Assembly: GCA_913060565.1 (NCBI GenBank)
Contig: CAJXRU010000018.1
Coordinates: forward strand, 1-43,274
DNA: 43,274 bases
From: an uncultured Gammaproteobacteria bacterium
GTDB lineage: Bacteria > Pseudomonadota > Gammaproteobacteria > Enterobacterales > Psychrobiaceae
Direction: 5' to 3'
Positions 36,424-43,274 of this stretch are shown one piece after another. The translations under genes and the position numbers were made by a program. The first letter of the stretch is position 1. Each line of letters starts with the position of its first letter. Below the pieces are notes generated by a model. The model was not told the DNA's origin. It saw only the letters and a program-made list of their open reading frames with translations, and did no database searches.

Positions 36424-36756
36424 ATGTCACACACATCGTTATTTGAAGCGTTAACAGAAAATATTCGTTTAATTTACCGTCAGTCAATTGATGCTGATAA
36501 AAAGATTGATGAGCTACGCCAACAAGACCTGGCAAAATTTGCCGCTATTTTTGATGAACAGCAAGGTTTTACGACTAAAGCTAACCGCTTTACGCCATAT
36601 GCAGAAGAATTAGGACATGATCTTGTCGCGCTGCAACAAGGTAACCCAGATGATGTATCAGCAAATGTGCAGCCGCTAGTTTCAAAAATTGAAATCCAAT
36701 TGCAGCTGCTACAAGTGTTTAAAAGTAACCTAAAAGCTAAACCTGACGCTTCTTAA
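36424..36756 (+). CDS. Small helical protein downstream of epmB, unknown function
   Basis: I do not recognise this 110-aa protein. It is soluble and probably helical, with a possible coiled-coil region (LRQQDLAKFAAIFDEQQGF and a C-terminal VSKIEIQLQLLQVFKSNLK). It starts 73 bp after epmB on the same strand. It ends before a strong palindrome. Confidence 0.6.
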   Translation: MSHTSLFEALTENIRLIYRQSIDADKKIDELRQQDLAKFAAIFDEQQGFTTKANRFTPYAEELGHDLVALQQGNPDDVSANVQPLVSKIEIQLQLLQVFKSNLKAKPDAS

Positions 36757-36766
36757 ACATCAGGCT

Positions 36767-36795
36767 TATATGCCAGTTGAACCAACTGGCATATA
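36767..36795. terminator. Strong 13-bp hairpin between convergent genes
   Basis: TATATGCCAGTTG (36767-36779) and CAACTGGCATATA (36783-36795) are exact inverse complements with an AAC loop. The hairpin sits between the stop codons of two convergent genes. There is no U-tract, so it may act as a bidirectional 3'-end structure rather than a textbook terminator. Confidence 0.55.
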
Positions 36796-36798
36796 GCG

Positions 36799-37215
36799 TT
36801 AAGCAGCTTGTTGGCCAGCATTATCCATTGCGAATGCCGCCATAATTTGTGATTGGCGCTCTACTAACGTATCGCTAATAAAACAAATACGATCACCTGT
36901 TTTATGCTGTTCCATAATGCCAGGAATTTGTTGTGCTAATACATCGTCATCTTCGCTCAAAGCGTATAGTGCAATTTCTTCACCAGGAATAGAATCAAGT
37001 GCTTCATATGCACCAGTGCCAACCGGCGTTAAATTGATATCGTTATCAATAATTTCACCACCAGCTAACGCGCAGTAGATTTCTTCACCTGAGAATTCAC
37101 TTTTGATAACCATATATTGAACATGACCTTCGTGCTCTAGGCCTAAGCTGTTTAAAACCATTTGATCTGTTTCTACACTAGCGCGAGCGTTTGCTGCAAT
37201 TTCACTTTTAAACAT
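36799..37215 (-). CDS. Conserved-looking acidic protein, unknown function
   Basis: This 138-aa soluble acidic protein has AAGGA ahead of the ATG. Segments such as YMVIKSEFSGEEIYCALAGG and AYEALDSIPGEEIALYALSE suggest a mixed alpha/beta fold. No motif is recognised. It is transcribed alone and is convergent with the gene after epmB. Confidence 0.6.
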   Translation of the reverse strand: MFKSEIAANARASVETDQMVLNSLGLEHEGHVQYMVIKSEFSGEEIYCALAGGEIIDNDINLTPVGTGAYEALDSIPGEEIALYALSEDDDVLAQQIPGIMEQHKTGDRICFISDTLVERQSQIMAAFAMDNAGQQAA

Positions 37216-37359
37216 AATAATATCCTTGGTTCATGTGTCAGAAAATGGACTTCACACTGACAAGTTATAGATATTTTTATTAAAGCAAATGCAATGCCAA
37301 CTTATATCGAATTATTTAGATCCTAAAAGATCAATAACTTAATTAATTTTTTAGAATGT

Positions 37360-37398
37360 CAAAAAACAAAAAACGGCAACAATTGTCATTGTTGCCGT
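37360..37398 (-). terminator. Intrinsic terminator of the DUF3016 gene
   Basis: ACGGCAACAAT (37373-37383), a TGTC loop and ATTGTTGCCGT (37388-37398) form an 11-bp stem. On the minus strand it is followed by a T-rich run. It lies 25 bp beyond the stop codon at 37424. Confidence 0.85.
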
Positions 37399-37423
37399 CA
37401 ATAAATTGAAAACAGATACAAAT

Positions 37424-37927
37424 TTACTGGGTTAATTCATTACGCATCCACTTCTTTAACATCGCTTTTTCATATCCTAAGGATTTAGACGCTGTCATTG
37501 GTGAGCCCATATTAAACGCAATATCTCTGAAGCGTTTTCTTTGTTCTTTAATGACTTTTCCTTGTTGATCCACCAGCGAGTATTCAATATCAATCATTGG
37601 TGGATAGATACTTTTGACAACTCGAATATCGTTTCCGGCGCCCATCATAGGCCTGATGTCACCAGCAAGATCTAAATCATAAATCTTAAGCGTAATAGAC
37701 TCACCAGCATTAAGAAACTTAGGGAGTTGCTGTTGCATATAGCTTTCGAGATCCTTAATAACCCTTGCGCGGTAACGTTTTTTATTGCTATTGGCACTAT
37801 CTACGTCACGGAATTTTTCTGGCTTGACCCAATCGATCGACACAGGATCATCATTTTCACTTGCCTGAGCTTGATTAAATATTAATGTTGAACACAACAC
37901 TAATCCGGTCACTAAAGGCTTAATCAT
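37424..37927 (-). CDS. DUF3016 periplasmic protein
   Basis: This 167-aa protein has a signal peptide (about residues 1-22, ending QAQA). The rest follows the DUF3016 pattern: IDWVKPEKFRDVDSAN, LESYMQQQLPKFLNAGESIT, IYDLDLAGDI, YPPMIDIEYSLVDQQGKVIK and RFRDIAFNMG. The family is widespread in Alteromonadales and related orders with no known function. It is a single-gene unit closed by its own terminator. Confidence 0.8.
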   Translation of the reverse strand: MIKPLVTGLVLCSTLIFNQAQASENDDPVSIDWVKPEKFRDVDSANSNKKRYRARVIKDLESYMQQQLPKFLNAGESITLKIYDLDLAGDIRPMMGAGNDIRVVKSIYPPMIDIEYSLVDQQGKVIKEQRKRFRDIAFNMGSPMTASKSLGYEKAMLKKWMRNELTQ

Positions 37928-38165
37928 ATTATGCCTCCTTAAATTTTGTGGTTTACGTCGTTGAGTTGCTGGCTAATAACGATGAATTTTACGTTACTAA
38001 ACTCAAATGGCTCTAGGATAGAGCGACAAATAATACAAAAGTTCCACTGAATATCAGCTTAAATACTTTTGAGCTGCTCACACATCATTCAATTTAAATT
38101 AATACCCTACAACTTATAGATTATAATTGGCCATAAACCAGTACCATTATCCGAAAGGGACTCTT

Positions 38166-39161
38166 ATGAAAGCTATTTTGTTATTATCATTACTCGTTGC
38201 TCAAACACTCTCTTTTACAGTCGATGCATCGACAACTAACAAGGAGAAATGGATTTCGATCACCATCGATAATGACGCATTTGTCGGTAACGATAGTGGT
38301 TATTCAAATGGATTATTCGTTTCAACATTTGAAGTGAATGAAAAGCCTTCAAAAACGCCAGACAATGATTTTTGGGTTTCGCCGCTCATGTGGAGCATGC
38401 CACAAGACAATTTTACTCTAACAGCAAATGCCTATTCATTTGGTCAATCACTTAATACGCCAAGCGATATTAAAATAGAAAATCCAGACTCAAATGAATT
38501 ACCCTATTCAGCCATTCTAGCGATGTCTAATAGCTATATCACCGTCACTCCAGACTATGCGGATTTGGCTACCACCACACTTGGTGTTGTCGGCCCCATG
38601 GCACTTGGTGAAGAAGTACAGACGTTTGTTCATAAGATTCTAGGCGCTAATGAACCGCAAGGTTGGGACACTCAAATAAGAAATGAGGTTGTATTTGAAT
38701 TGAGCCGCGCCAGAAGTTATCGCGTATGGCACACACAAGATAACAGTTTTGATGTACTAGTGAATGGCAGAGCTTCACTCGGCACTATAGAAACGGCGTT
38801 AGATATCGGTACGTTCGTTCGCTATGGTAACAACCTCGATAAATCTCATGCGACAACATTATTGTCTGCCGCTAGGATTTCTAATCCAATAGCAGTAGAT
38901 GGTTGGTATTTATTCTTAGGCTCTCGCGTCGGTTATATGTTTAATAATATCGCTGTTGATGGCAACACATTCAAAGATTCGCGCTCTATCGATTATCAAA
39001 ACCAGTATGTCAGCCTAACAACTGGGTTTGCTTATACATGGCATGACATCTCCATTACTTTTGCGATCAATGACTTCAACATACTAGAAGACAGCGAGCA
39101 AGAACAAGCCCTCGCTGACTTAACAGAATTTGGCACCATTAGCTTTTCTTGGAAAATATAA
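38166..39161 (+). CDS. LpxR-like lipid A 3'-O-deacylase (DUF2219 family)
   Basis: The protein has 331 residues from ATG 38166, preceded by AAGGGA; an upstream ATG at 38127 would bury the signal peptide. After the signal (MKAILLLSLLVAQTLSFTVDAS) come the LpxR hallmarks: ITIDNDAFVGNDSGYSNGLF, PYSAILAM, GPMALGEEVQTFVHKILG and EPQGWDTQIRNE. Alternating strands then lead to a C-terminal FSWKI typical of outer-membrane barrels. LpxR removes the 3'-acyloxyacyl group of lipid A and so tunes the outer leaflet. It overlaps the convergent acyltransferase gene by 23 bp. Confidence 0.82.
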   Translation: MKAILLLSLLVAQTLSFTVDASTTNKEKWISITIDNDAFVGNDSGYSNGLFVSTFEVNEKPSKTPDNDFWVSPLMWSMPQDNFTLTANAYSFGQSLNTPSDIKIENPDSNELPYSAILAMSNSYITVTPDYADLATTTLGVVGPMALGEEVQTFVHKILGANEPQGWDTQIRNEVVFELSRARSYRVWHTQDNSFDVLVNGRASLGTIETALDIGTFVRYGNNLDKSHATTLLSAARISNPIAVDGWYLFLGSRVGYMFNNIAVDGNTFKDSRSIDYQNQYVSLTTGFAYTWHDISITFAINDFNILEDSEQEQALADLTEFGTISFSWKI

Positions 39162-40368
39162 TAGCCTGTGCTCGGGTTATAATTGCAGAAGCTTGGCGTT
39201 TACCATTAAGTAATGCGCCAACAAAGGTTGCTCTAACAAACAAATCATAAATGAGTAGTGACAGTATTATCGTCAATGTACAAATCACTCCCCATTTTAA
39301 ACTCCAATGCCAAGATAATTCAGCGACTGCTATTTGTAACCACACCACGACTGGTAAATGAATTAAATAAAGCCAATATGATGCATCAGCAAGATAGCGA
39401 ATAACGGCTGCACTTTTTGACATTACAGCTCTAAAAACTGAAATTGTTAAAGATATTAAACTACACATCATCAACGCATAACTGACTAAATAGCCTAGTT
39501 TTATCCACGCATAATAATCATGAGCACCTTGTATTTCATACCGTGACAACACAAGCACAGTAACGATAGAGACAATACAGACAGCTACTAACCACCAGCT
39601 AAAGCTTGTTAAACTATCTAAATTGTCATTTGTTCGAGCAAGCAGCCAACCAAAACCAAAAAAACCGCCATAAAGAAAGAATACAGGCCACATTGGCCAT
39701 AATGATTTATCTGGCGTATCAACCCCCCAGCCATTCATAAACCACATACATCCAGTAATCGGGAGTATTAACAGCACTTTAATAAATGGTGTTTTCGCCA
39801 ACGAATTAATTAGCTTATCTACACGACTAGTAACAATCGCATTAATGCGGTCATTGGCAGTAATTAAACAACGTAATAAAAGCGCTGAACCAGAAATAAT
39901 AAGTAAATAGTATAAAAACCACAGATGAGTTCCGACGAGAATATCTTGGCCATTAAAGCTATTTAGTCCGCTTAACAGACCAGCCCAAATATCAACATCA
40001 CCAGTCATACTTTGACCACCCATGGTCCAGCCCGAAATAATAAGTGGCCGCAACAATATCCATCCAACAATAAAAGGAATACCGATGCGTATTAATCGTG
40101 ATTTTAAAAAATACCTAACACCGTGTTTTGACGCACTTAAACAACTCAAATAACCCGCAATCAAGAAAAACAGCTCCATTCTAAAAGAATGACTAACGAC
40201 AACAAATGCGCCGATGTTACTACTGGTATTAATATCCATTACAGCCCAGCCAATGAATATCGGCATAAACGATAAACTGGCATGAAATACAATGCCCAAT
40301 ATCAATGCAAAAGCACGTACACCATCTAAATACTCTATTCGAGCACCATTTAATTTTGTATCTTGCAT
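39139..40368 (-). CDS. Acyltransferase-3 family membrane protein (OpgC-like)
   Basis: This 409-aa protein has about ten membrane segments. The N-terminal LDGVRAFALILGIVFHASL carries the conserved His of acyltransferase-3 proteins, and SFRMELFFLIAGYL is the second family signature. The overall layout resembles OpgC/MdoC, which succinylates periplasmic glucans. Other members acylate O-antigen or exopolysaccharide, so the acceptor is undetermined. It is downstream of the CIA30 gene on the same strand, separated by a hairpin. Confidence 0.82.
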   Translation of the reverse strand: MQDTKLNGARIEYLDGVRAFALILGIVFHASLSFMPIFIGWAVMDINTSSNIGAFVVVSHSFRMELFFLIAGYLSCLSASKHGVRYFLKSRLIRIGIPFIVGWILLRPLIISGWTMGGQSMTGDVDIWAGLLSGLNSFNGQDILVGTHLWFLYYLLIISGSALLLRCLITANDRINAIVTSRVDKLINSLAKTPFIKVLLILPITGCMWFMNGWGVDTPDKSLWPMWPVFFLYGGFFGFGWLLARTNDNLDSLTSFSWWLVAVCIVSIVTVLVLSRYEIQGAHDYYAWIKLGYLVSYALMMCSLISLTISVFRAVMSKSAAVIRYLADASYWLYLIHLPVVVWLQIAVAELSWHWSLKWGVICTLTIILSLLIYDLFVRATFVGALLNGKRQASAIITRAQAIIFSKKS

Positions 40369-40396
40369 GAATCAATGCCTCTTAAGCTAAACGTAT

Positions 40397-40422
40397 AGTA
40401 GGGCTTACTAACAAGCCCTACT
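40397..40422 (-). terminator. Hairpin after the CIA30 gene
   Basis: AGTAGGGCTT (40397-40406), a 6-nt loop and AAGCCCTACT (40413-40422) form a 10-bp perfect stem just beyond the CIA30 stop codon. The T-run on the minus strand is weak. Confidence 0.55.
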
Positions 40423-40447
40423 TCCACAAAATTTTTACTTAATAGGA

Positions 40448-41029
40448 TTAATAAAAACTAACAGCATCAACTTCAAAATCAAAAGACGATTTTTGTAAGC
40501 CATAGGCCACAATACTTAAGCTATTGAGCGTTTTCTTGTTCAATGTAGTTTGCTGAGACCAAGCTCTTTTCATCGACTCAAACGGGATATCAATGGTGTG
40601 AAATTTATCATCTGCTTTCACCATAATTGGCGCCGCGTGATAGTCAAAATTGGTCACTTCGCTGCTGTTTGCGGAAAGAGAAAAACTGCCTTTGCTAGAT
40701 TTTAGTGTTAAACGAACGCCATCGAAATTACTTGCGTCAAACGCCTGACCCATTGCCGCAAGCGGCAATACCAAACTCGACCAACCTGGTTGTCCGCGCG
40801 GTGGTAAAATATCGCCTTTCAAATGAATAACACCATCTTTGATAGACGATTTGGCTTGAGTGCCGCCGCCTGCTGCTGCGTCAGTAATAAATACTCGTTC
40901 AATACCCTTACTCGTTTGTTTTTGATGGTCAAATCCATCAATCATCAGAGTACTCTCTCCAGCTATAACAACGGTTGATGTCGCTGCAGTGATTGAAAGT
41001 GCTAATATTAGTTTTTTCATATTCATCAT
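40448..41029 (-). CDS. CIA30-family secreted protein
   Basis: This 193-aa protein has a Sec signal (MMNMKKLILALSITAATSTVVIA). It is followed by a jelly-roll CIA30/NADH:ubiquinone oxidoreductase intermediate-associated domain: FITDAAAGGGTQAKSSI, GWSSLVLPLAAMGQAFDASN, FDGVRLTLKSSKGSFSLSA and the C-terminal FDFEVDAVSFY. Bacterial members are carbohydrate-binding-like and mostly uncharacterised; the mitochondrial name should not be transferred. It is divergent from the ECF sigma factor gene and shares a promoter motif with it. Confidence 0.8.
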   Translation of the reverse strand: MMNMKKLILALSITAATSTVVIAGESTLMIDGFDHQKQTSKGIERVFITDAAAGGGTQAKSSIKDGVIHLKGDILPPRGQPGWSSLVLPLAAMGQAFDASNFDGVRLTLKSSKGSFSLSANSSEVTNFDYHAAPIMVKADDKFHTIDIPFESMKRAWSQQTTLNKKTLNSLSIVAYGLQKSSFDFEVDAVSFY

Positions 41030-41069
41030 TTTATTTCTCCAAATTAATCAATCTGTCGTTGTGACATTG

Positions 41070-41160
41070 ACTAATAAGTGCCGACTTGAAAAACAAAGGT
41101 GACAAAAATAATTAAATAAAAAATTTGTCACCTTTTTAGAGCCAAAAGGCACATACTAGT
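41070..41160. promoter_or_regulatory. Mirror-image promoter pair, probable ECF-sigma sites
   Basis: On the + strand, TTTGTCACCTTT (41124-41135), 12 bases and GGCACATACTAGT (41148-41160) precede the sigma factor gene. On the minus strand, TTTGTCACCTTT (41106-41095), 12 bases and GGCACTTATTAGT (41082-41070) precede the CIA30 gene. Both boxes and the spacing are the same, while the 12-base spacers are unrelated. Neither has a sigma-70 -10 box at proper distance. The simplest reading is that both genes are transcribed by the encoded ECF factor. A large repressor-binding dyad is the alternative. Confidence 0.65.
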
Positions 41161-41183
41161 ATTAACTTTGAGAACAATGAATT

Positions 41184-42803
41184 ATGAGTATATTTAAAAA
41201 GCCTTTATTTGCAGCAGAATCCGAAGACGCAAGCCTAGTGATGCACTCGCTGGGTGGTGATCGTGACGCGTTTTGTCATATCGTTAGCCGTTACCAAACA
41301 TTGTTATGCTCTATTGCTTACTCGTCTGTAGGAGATATAAAGCACAGTGAAGACATTGCGCAAGAAGCGTTTATTGAAGCGTGGAAGAAACTGGATACAC
41401 TGCACGATCCTCAAAAATTAAAAGCCTGGTTATGTGGCATATTGCGCTTTAAAGTCAGTCGTTACTTTCGAAGAGAGAAAAATCAAGCCACCCGCAACAG
41501 TAGTGAACTCAATGAACAAAATACCAGTCAAGCAGTAAGCACTGAGCTCGAAGACAATGCAATAAGCGAGCAACATCAAACATTGCTTTGGAAAACACTT
41601 GATGGCATCGAAGAAACATACCGCCAACCACTCATTTTATTTTATCGCGAACAGCAGTCCGTTAAGCGCGTAGCTCAAGAACTCGACCTATCGCAAGATA
41701 CCGTAAAACAACGCTTATCTCGTGGGCGTAAGTTACTCACTAGCGCCATGACAGACCTTGTTGAAAATGGATTAAAAGAGAGCAAACCGAGTATTGCCTT
41801 TACACTAACGGTGATGAGTGCGGTTAGTGAACTAGCACCGCCAACGAAAGTTGCCGCGATGGGAGCTGGTGCAGGAGCCGTAAAAGGTGGCCTACTTGTG
41901 AATATTACGACGGTTTTGGCAGTGTTAGCCTCGTTTTCTGGACTCATTAGTTCGTTCTTTGGTCTCAGAGCGAGCCTTGATCAGGCACGGACAGTGCGAG
42001 AAAGAACACTTGCGATTAAGAGTGCTGCGTTATTTATTAGCTTTGCAATCGTCTTTGTTGCTGGGGTCTTTTCACTCAAATATATCACCCTAGCAGATCC
42101 CGACAATGCGCTCATTTACACAGTAATTTCACAAATTATTGTTATCGCATTTATCTTGAGTTACGTACTCTTAGTGCCGCGGATGTTTAATGCTGTCCGT
42201 CAATTACGCGCTCAAGAACGGATCTTTGAACCTGAAGCCTTTTCACGCCCCGTAGATCAACAAGACTCAGCACAACGGGAATACAAATCTCGTTTTACGT
42301 TATTTGGTATACCGCTTTTTCACTTTCAACTGGGATCGTTAGAGCCGGGAGATAAGCCAGCGTTTGGCTGGATTGCAGGTGGCAGTCACGCACATGGATT
42401 ACTCTTTGCTTGGGGCGGTATCGCTATCGCGCCCATTAGTGTCGGTATTGTTTCTGCTGGGCTAGTAACTATCGGCGGCGTTGGTTTTGGTGTAATTAGC
42501 TTAAGTGCAGCAGCAATAGGCGTATTTGCATTTGGCGCCTCAGCAATTGGTTACAAAGCGTATGCTTCTCTCTCTTCATTAGGCTGGGAAAGTGCTTTTA
42601 GCAATGGTTTTTCCATTGCTAACGATGCAGCTATTGGCTACATCGCCTACGCAAAGCAAGTGAACAACGATGCAGCAGCGCAAATAACCAATCTCACTAC
42701 ATTAAGCTTTAGCTATCCTTGGGTGCTAGCGAGCATTAGTTTTCTGGTCATAGTCCCATCTATTTGGTATGCCAGAAAAGTAAGACAAAAATTAGGCGCT
42801 TAA
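41184..42803 (+). CDS. ECF sigma factor fused to a membrane domain
   Basis: This 539-aa protein has sigma region 2 at about residues 25-98 (FCHIVSRYQTLLCSIAYSS, SEDIAQEAFIEAWKKL) and region 4 at about 133-188 (YRQPLILFYREQQSVKRVAQ, DTVKQRLSRGRKLL). The rest is membrane-associated. Hydrophobic segments lie at about 237-260, 280-302 and 312-333, a soluble stretch spans 335-395, a Gly/Ala-rich hydrophobic block 403-457, and a last segment 512-530. No separate anti-sigma gene is adjacent, so the C-terminal part probably acts as a built-in anti-sigma or sensor. Release might require proteolysis or a conformational change. Confidence 0.85.
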   Translation: MSIFKKPLFAAESEDASLVMHSLGGDRDAFCHIVSRYQTLLCSIAYSSVGDIKHSEDIAQEAFIEAWKKLDTLHDPQKLKAWLCGILRFKVSRYFRREKNQATRNSSELNEQNTSQAVSTELEDNAISEQHQTLLWKTLDGIEETYRQPLILFYREQQSVKRVAQELDLSQDTVKQRLSRGRKLLTSAMTDLVENGLKESKPSIAFTLTVMSAVSELAPPTKVAAMGAGAGAVKGGLLVNITTVLAVLASFSGLISSFFGLRASLDQARTVRERTLAIKSAALFISFAIVFVAGVFSLKYITLADPDNALIYTVISQIIVIAFILSYVLLVPRMFNAVRQLRAQERIFEPEAFSRPVDQQDSAQREYKSRFTLFGIPLFHFQLGSLEPGDKPAFGWIAGGSHAHGLLFAWGGIAIAPISVGIVSAGLVTIGGVGFGVISLSAAAIGVFAFGASAIGYKAYASLSSLGWESAFSNGFSIANDAAIGYIAYAKQVNNDAAAQITNLTTLSFSYPWVLASISFLVIVPSIWYARKVRQKLGA

Positions 42804-42808
42804 TAATA

Positions 42809-42832
42809 GGCTATACCATCTAGGGTATAGCC
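42809..42832. terminator. Hairpin between sigma factor and PH-domain genes
   Basis: GGCTATACC (42809-42817), a 6-nt loop and GGTATAGCC (42824-42832) form a 9-bp perfect stem between two convergent genes. It has no U-tract. Confidence 0.5.
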
Positions 42833-42839
42833 CAAATAT

Positions 42840-43208
42840 CTACAATAGAAATTCAGAAATAATCTTAGAGATATCTAAAACTTTAGTTGCACCAGAAAAT
42901 TCAAACTTCACGCTGCCAATTTCAGAAAAATAGATTTCCAGCTCGGCATCTAAATCAAAGGTTCCAGCAGTCTCAACCGAATAGGCCACAATGTTTTTAT
43001 AAGGCAGCGAAGTAAAGTCTTTTTTACTGCCCGTTAACCCTTGCACATTGACGGCGATAATACGTTTATTGGTAAAAACCACACCATCGCGCATAGATTT
43101 ATACGCATCGACAATGTCTTCATCGTGCAACAAAAGTTCGCTAACTTTTTCAGCATATTCAGGGTTACTTTTAAGCTTAAAGAATCCCTTATTGTTGAAA
43201 TCGATCAT
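42840..43208 (-). CDS. Bacterial PH-domain protein
   Basis: This 122-aa soluble protein resembles the bacterial pleckstrin-homology (bPH) family: VVFTNKRIIAVNVQGL is the typical 'lTnkRii' strand, followed by FTSLPYKNIVAYSVETAG, LEIYFSEIGSVKFEF and a closing helix. Function is unknown; such proteins form ring-like oligomers in some structures. The ATG is directly preceded in frame by TAG, fixing the start. Seven-base tandem repeats lie immediately upstream. Confidence 0.8.
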   Translation of the reverse strand: MIDFNNKGFFKLKSNPEYAEKVSELLLHDEDIVDAYKSMRDGVVFTNKRIIAVNVQGLTGSKKDFTSLPYKNIVAYSVETAGTFDLDAELEIYFSEIGSVKFEFSGATKVLDISKIISEFLL

Positions 43209-43211
43209 CTA

Positions 43212-43243
43212 ATTCATTATTCATTATTCATTATTCATTATTC
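43212..43243. repeat. (ATTCATT)n tandem repeat
   Basis: Four full copies and one partial copy of the 7-mer ATTCATT run from 43212 to the adapter junction. They lie 3 bp upstream of the PH-domain gene's start codon. The true length is unknown because the contig ends here. Confidence 0.9.
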
Positions 43244-43274
43244 CTGTCTCTTATACACATCTGACGCTGCCGAC
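43244..43274 (-). other. Residual Nextera adapter at contig end (artefact)
   Basis: CTGTCTCTTATACACATCT followed by GACGCTGCCGAC is the reverse complement of the Nextera read-1 primer seen at the start of the contig. It is not genomic. Confidence 0.97.

Overview
The window looks like a single chromosomal contig from a marine gammaproteobacterium of the Alteromonadales. Colwelliaceae (Colwellia/Thalassotalea-like) is my best guess. The guess rests on low-to-moderate GC, the EF-P modification trio (epmA, efp, epmB), elbB, yajD, rmuC, a DUF3016 protein and the style of the regulators. Both ends are artificial: bases 1-50 and 43244-43274 are untrimmed Illumina/Nextera adapter. The first real gene is therefore cut off, and no biological meaning should be read into the termini. 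I saw no rRNA, tRNA, CRISPR array, prophage or insertion sequence.

Layout. 53-8.8 kb: the tail of a periplasmic solute-binding protein, an HDOD protein, a lipoprotein S9 peptidase with a structured leader, a divergent AraC/MFS pair, and a pabA + Bcr-type efflux operon. 8.4-12.6 kb: GFA-fold and pirin genes divergent from a LysR regulator, a frameshifted alpha/beta hydrolase, and metR. 12.6-16.2 kb: an A/T-rich three-gene unit (secreted protein, ABC ATPase, double-FtsX permease) that looks foreign or fast evolving. 16.2-25 kb: a K+ channel and a divergent ZIP transporter, GNAT and yajD, a GIDE-like membrane protein, a YhdH-type reductase, rmuC with a YedJ-like HD hydrolase, and two uncharacterised proteins. 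25.0-25.98 kb: a non-coding block of Fur-controlled RyhB small RNAs. 26-31 kb: a RibD-like deaminase, elbB, polA, and two tandem small RNAs directly behind polA. 31-38 kb: a GAF-GAF-GGDEF-EAL protein, epmA/efp/epmB, and small uncharacterised genes. 38-43.2 kb: an envelope group with an LpxR-like deacylase, an acyltransferase-3 protein, a CIA30 protein, a membrane-fused ECF sigma factor and a PH-domain protein.

The most interesting material is non-coding. (1) Two complete RyhB homologues lie in tandem. Each has its own near-consensus promoter overlapped by a Fur box. Their seed region matches E. coli RyhB almost base for base, and their hairpins are kept by compensatory changes. They are followed by three further promoterless, partly decayed seed-plus-terminator modules. 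(2) Two roughly 90-nt RNAs lie at the Spot 42/ErsA locus behind polA, with a long identical 5' half and covarying terminators. (3) The divergent promoters of the membrane-fused ECF sigma factor and the CIA30 gene carry the same bipartite motif with identical spacing on both strands, which looks like the recognition site of that sigma factor.

Protein functions are assigned from motifs and remembered family features, not database searches. Structures were found by eye, not folded.
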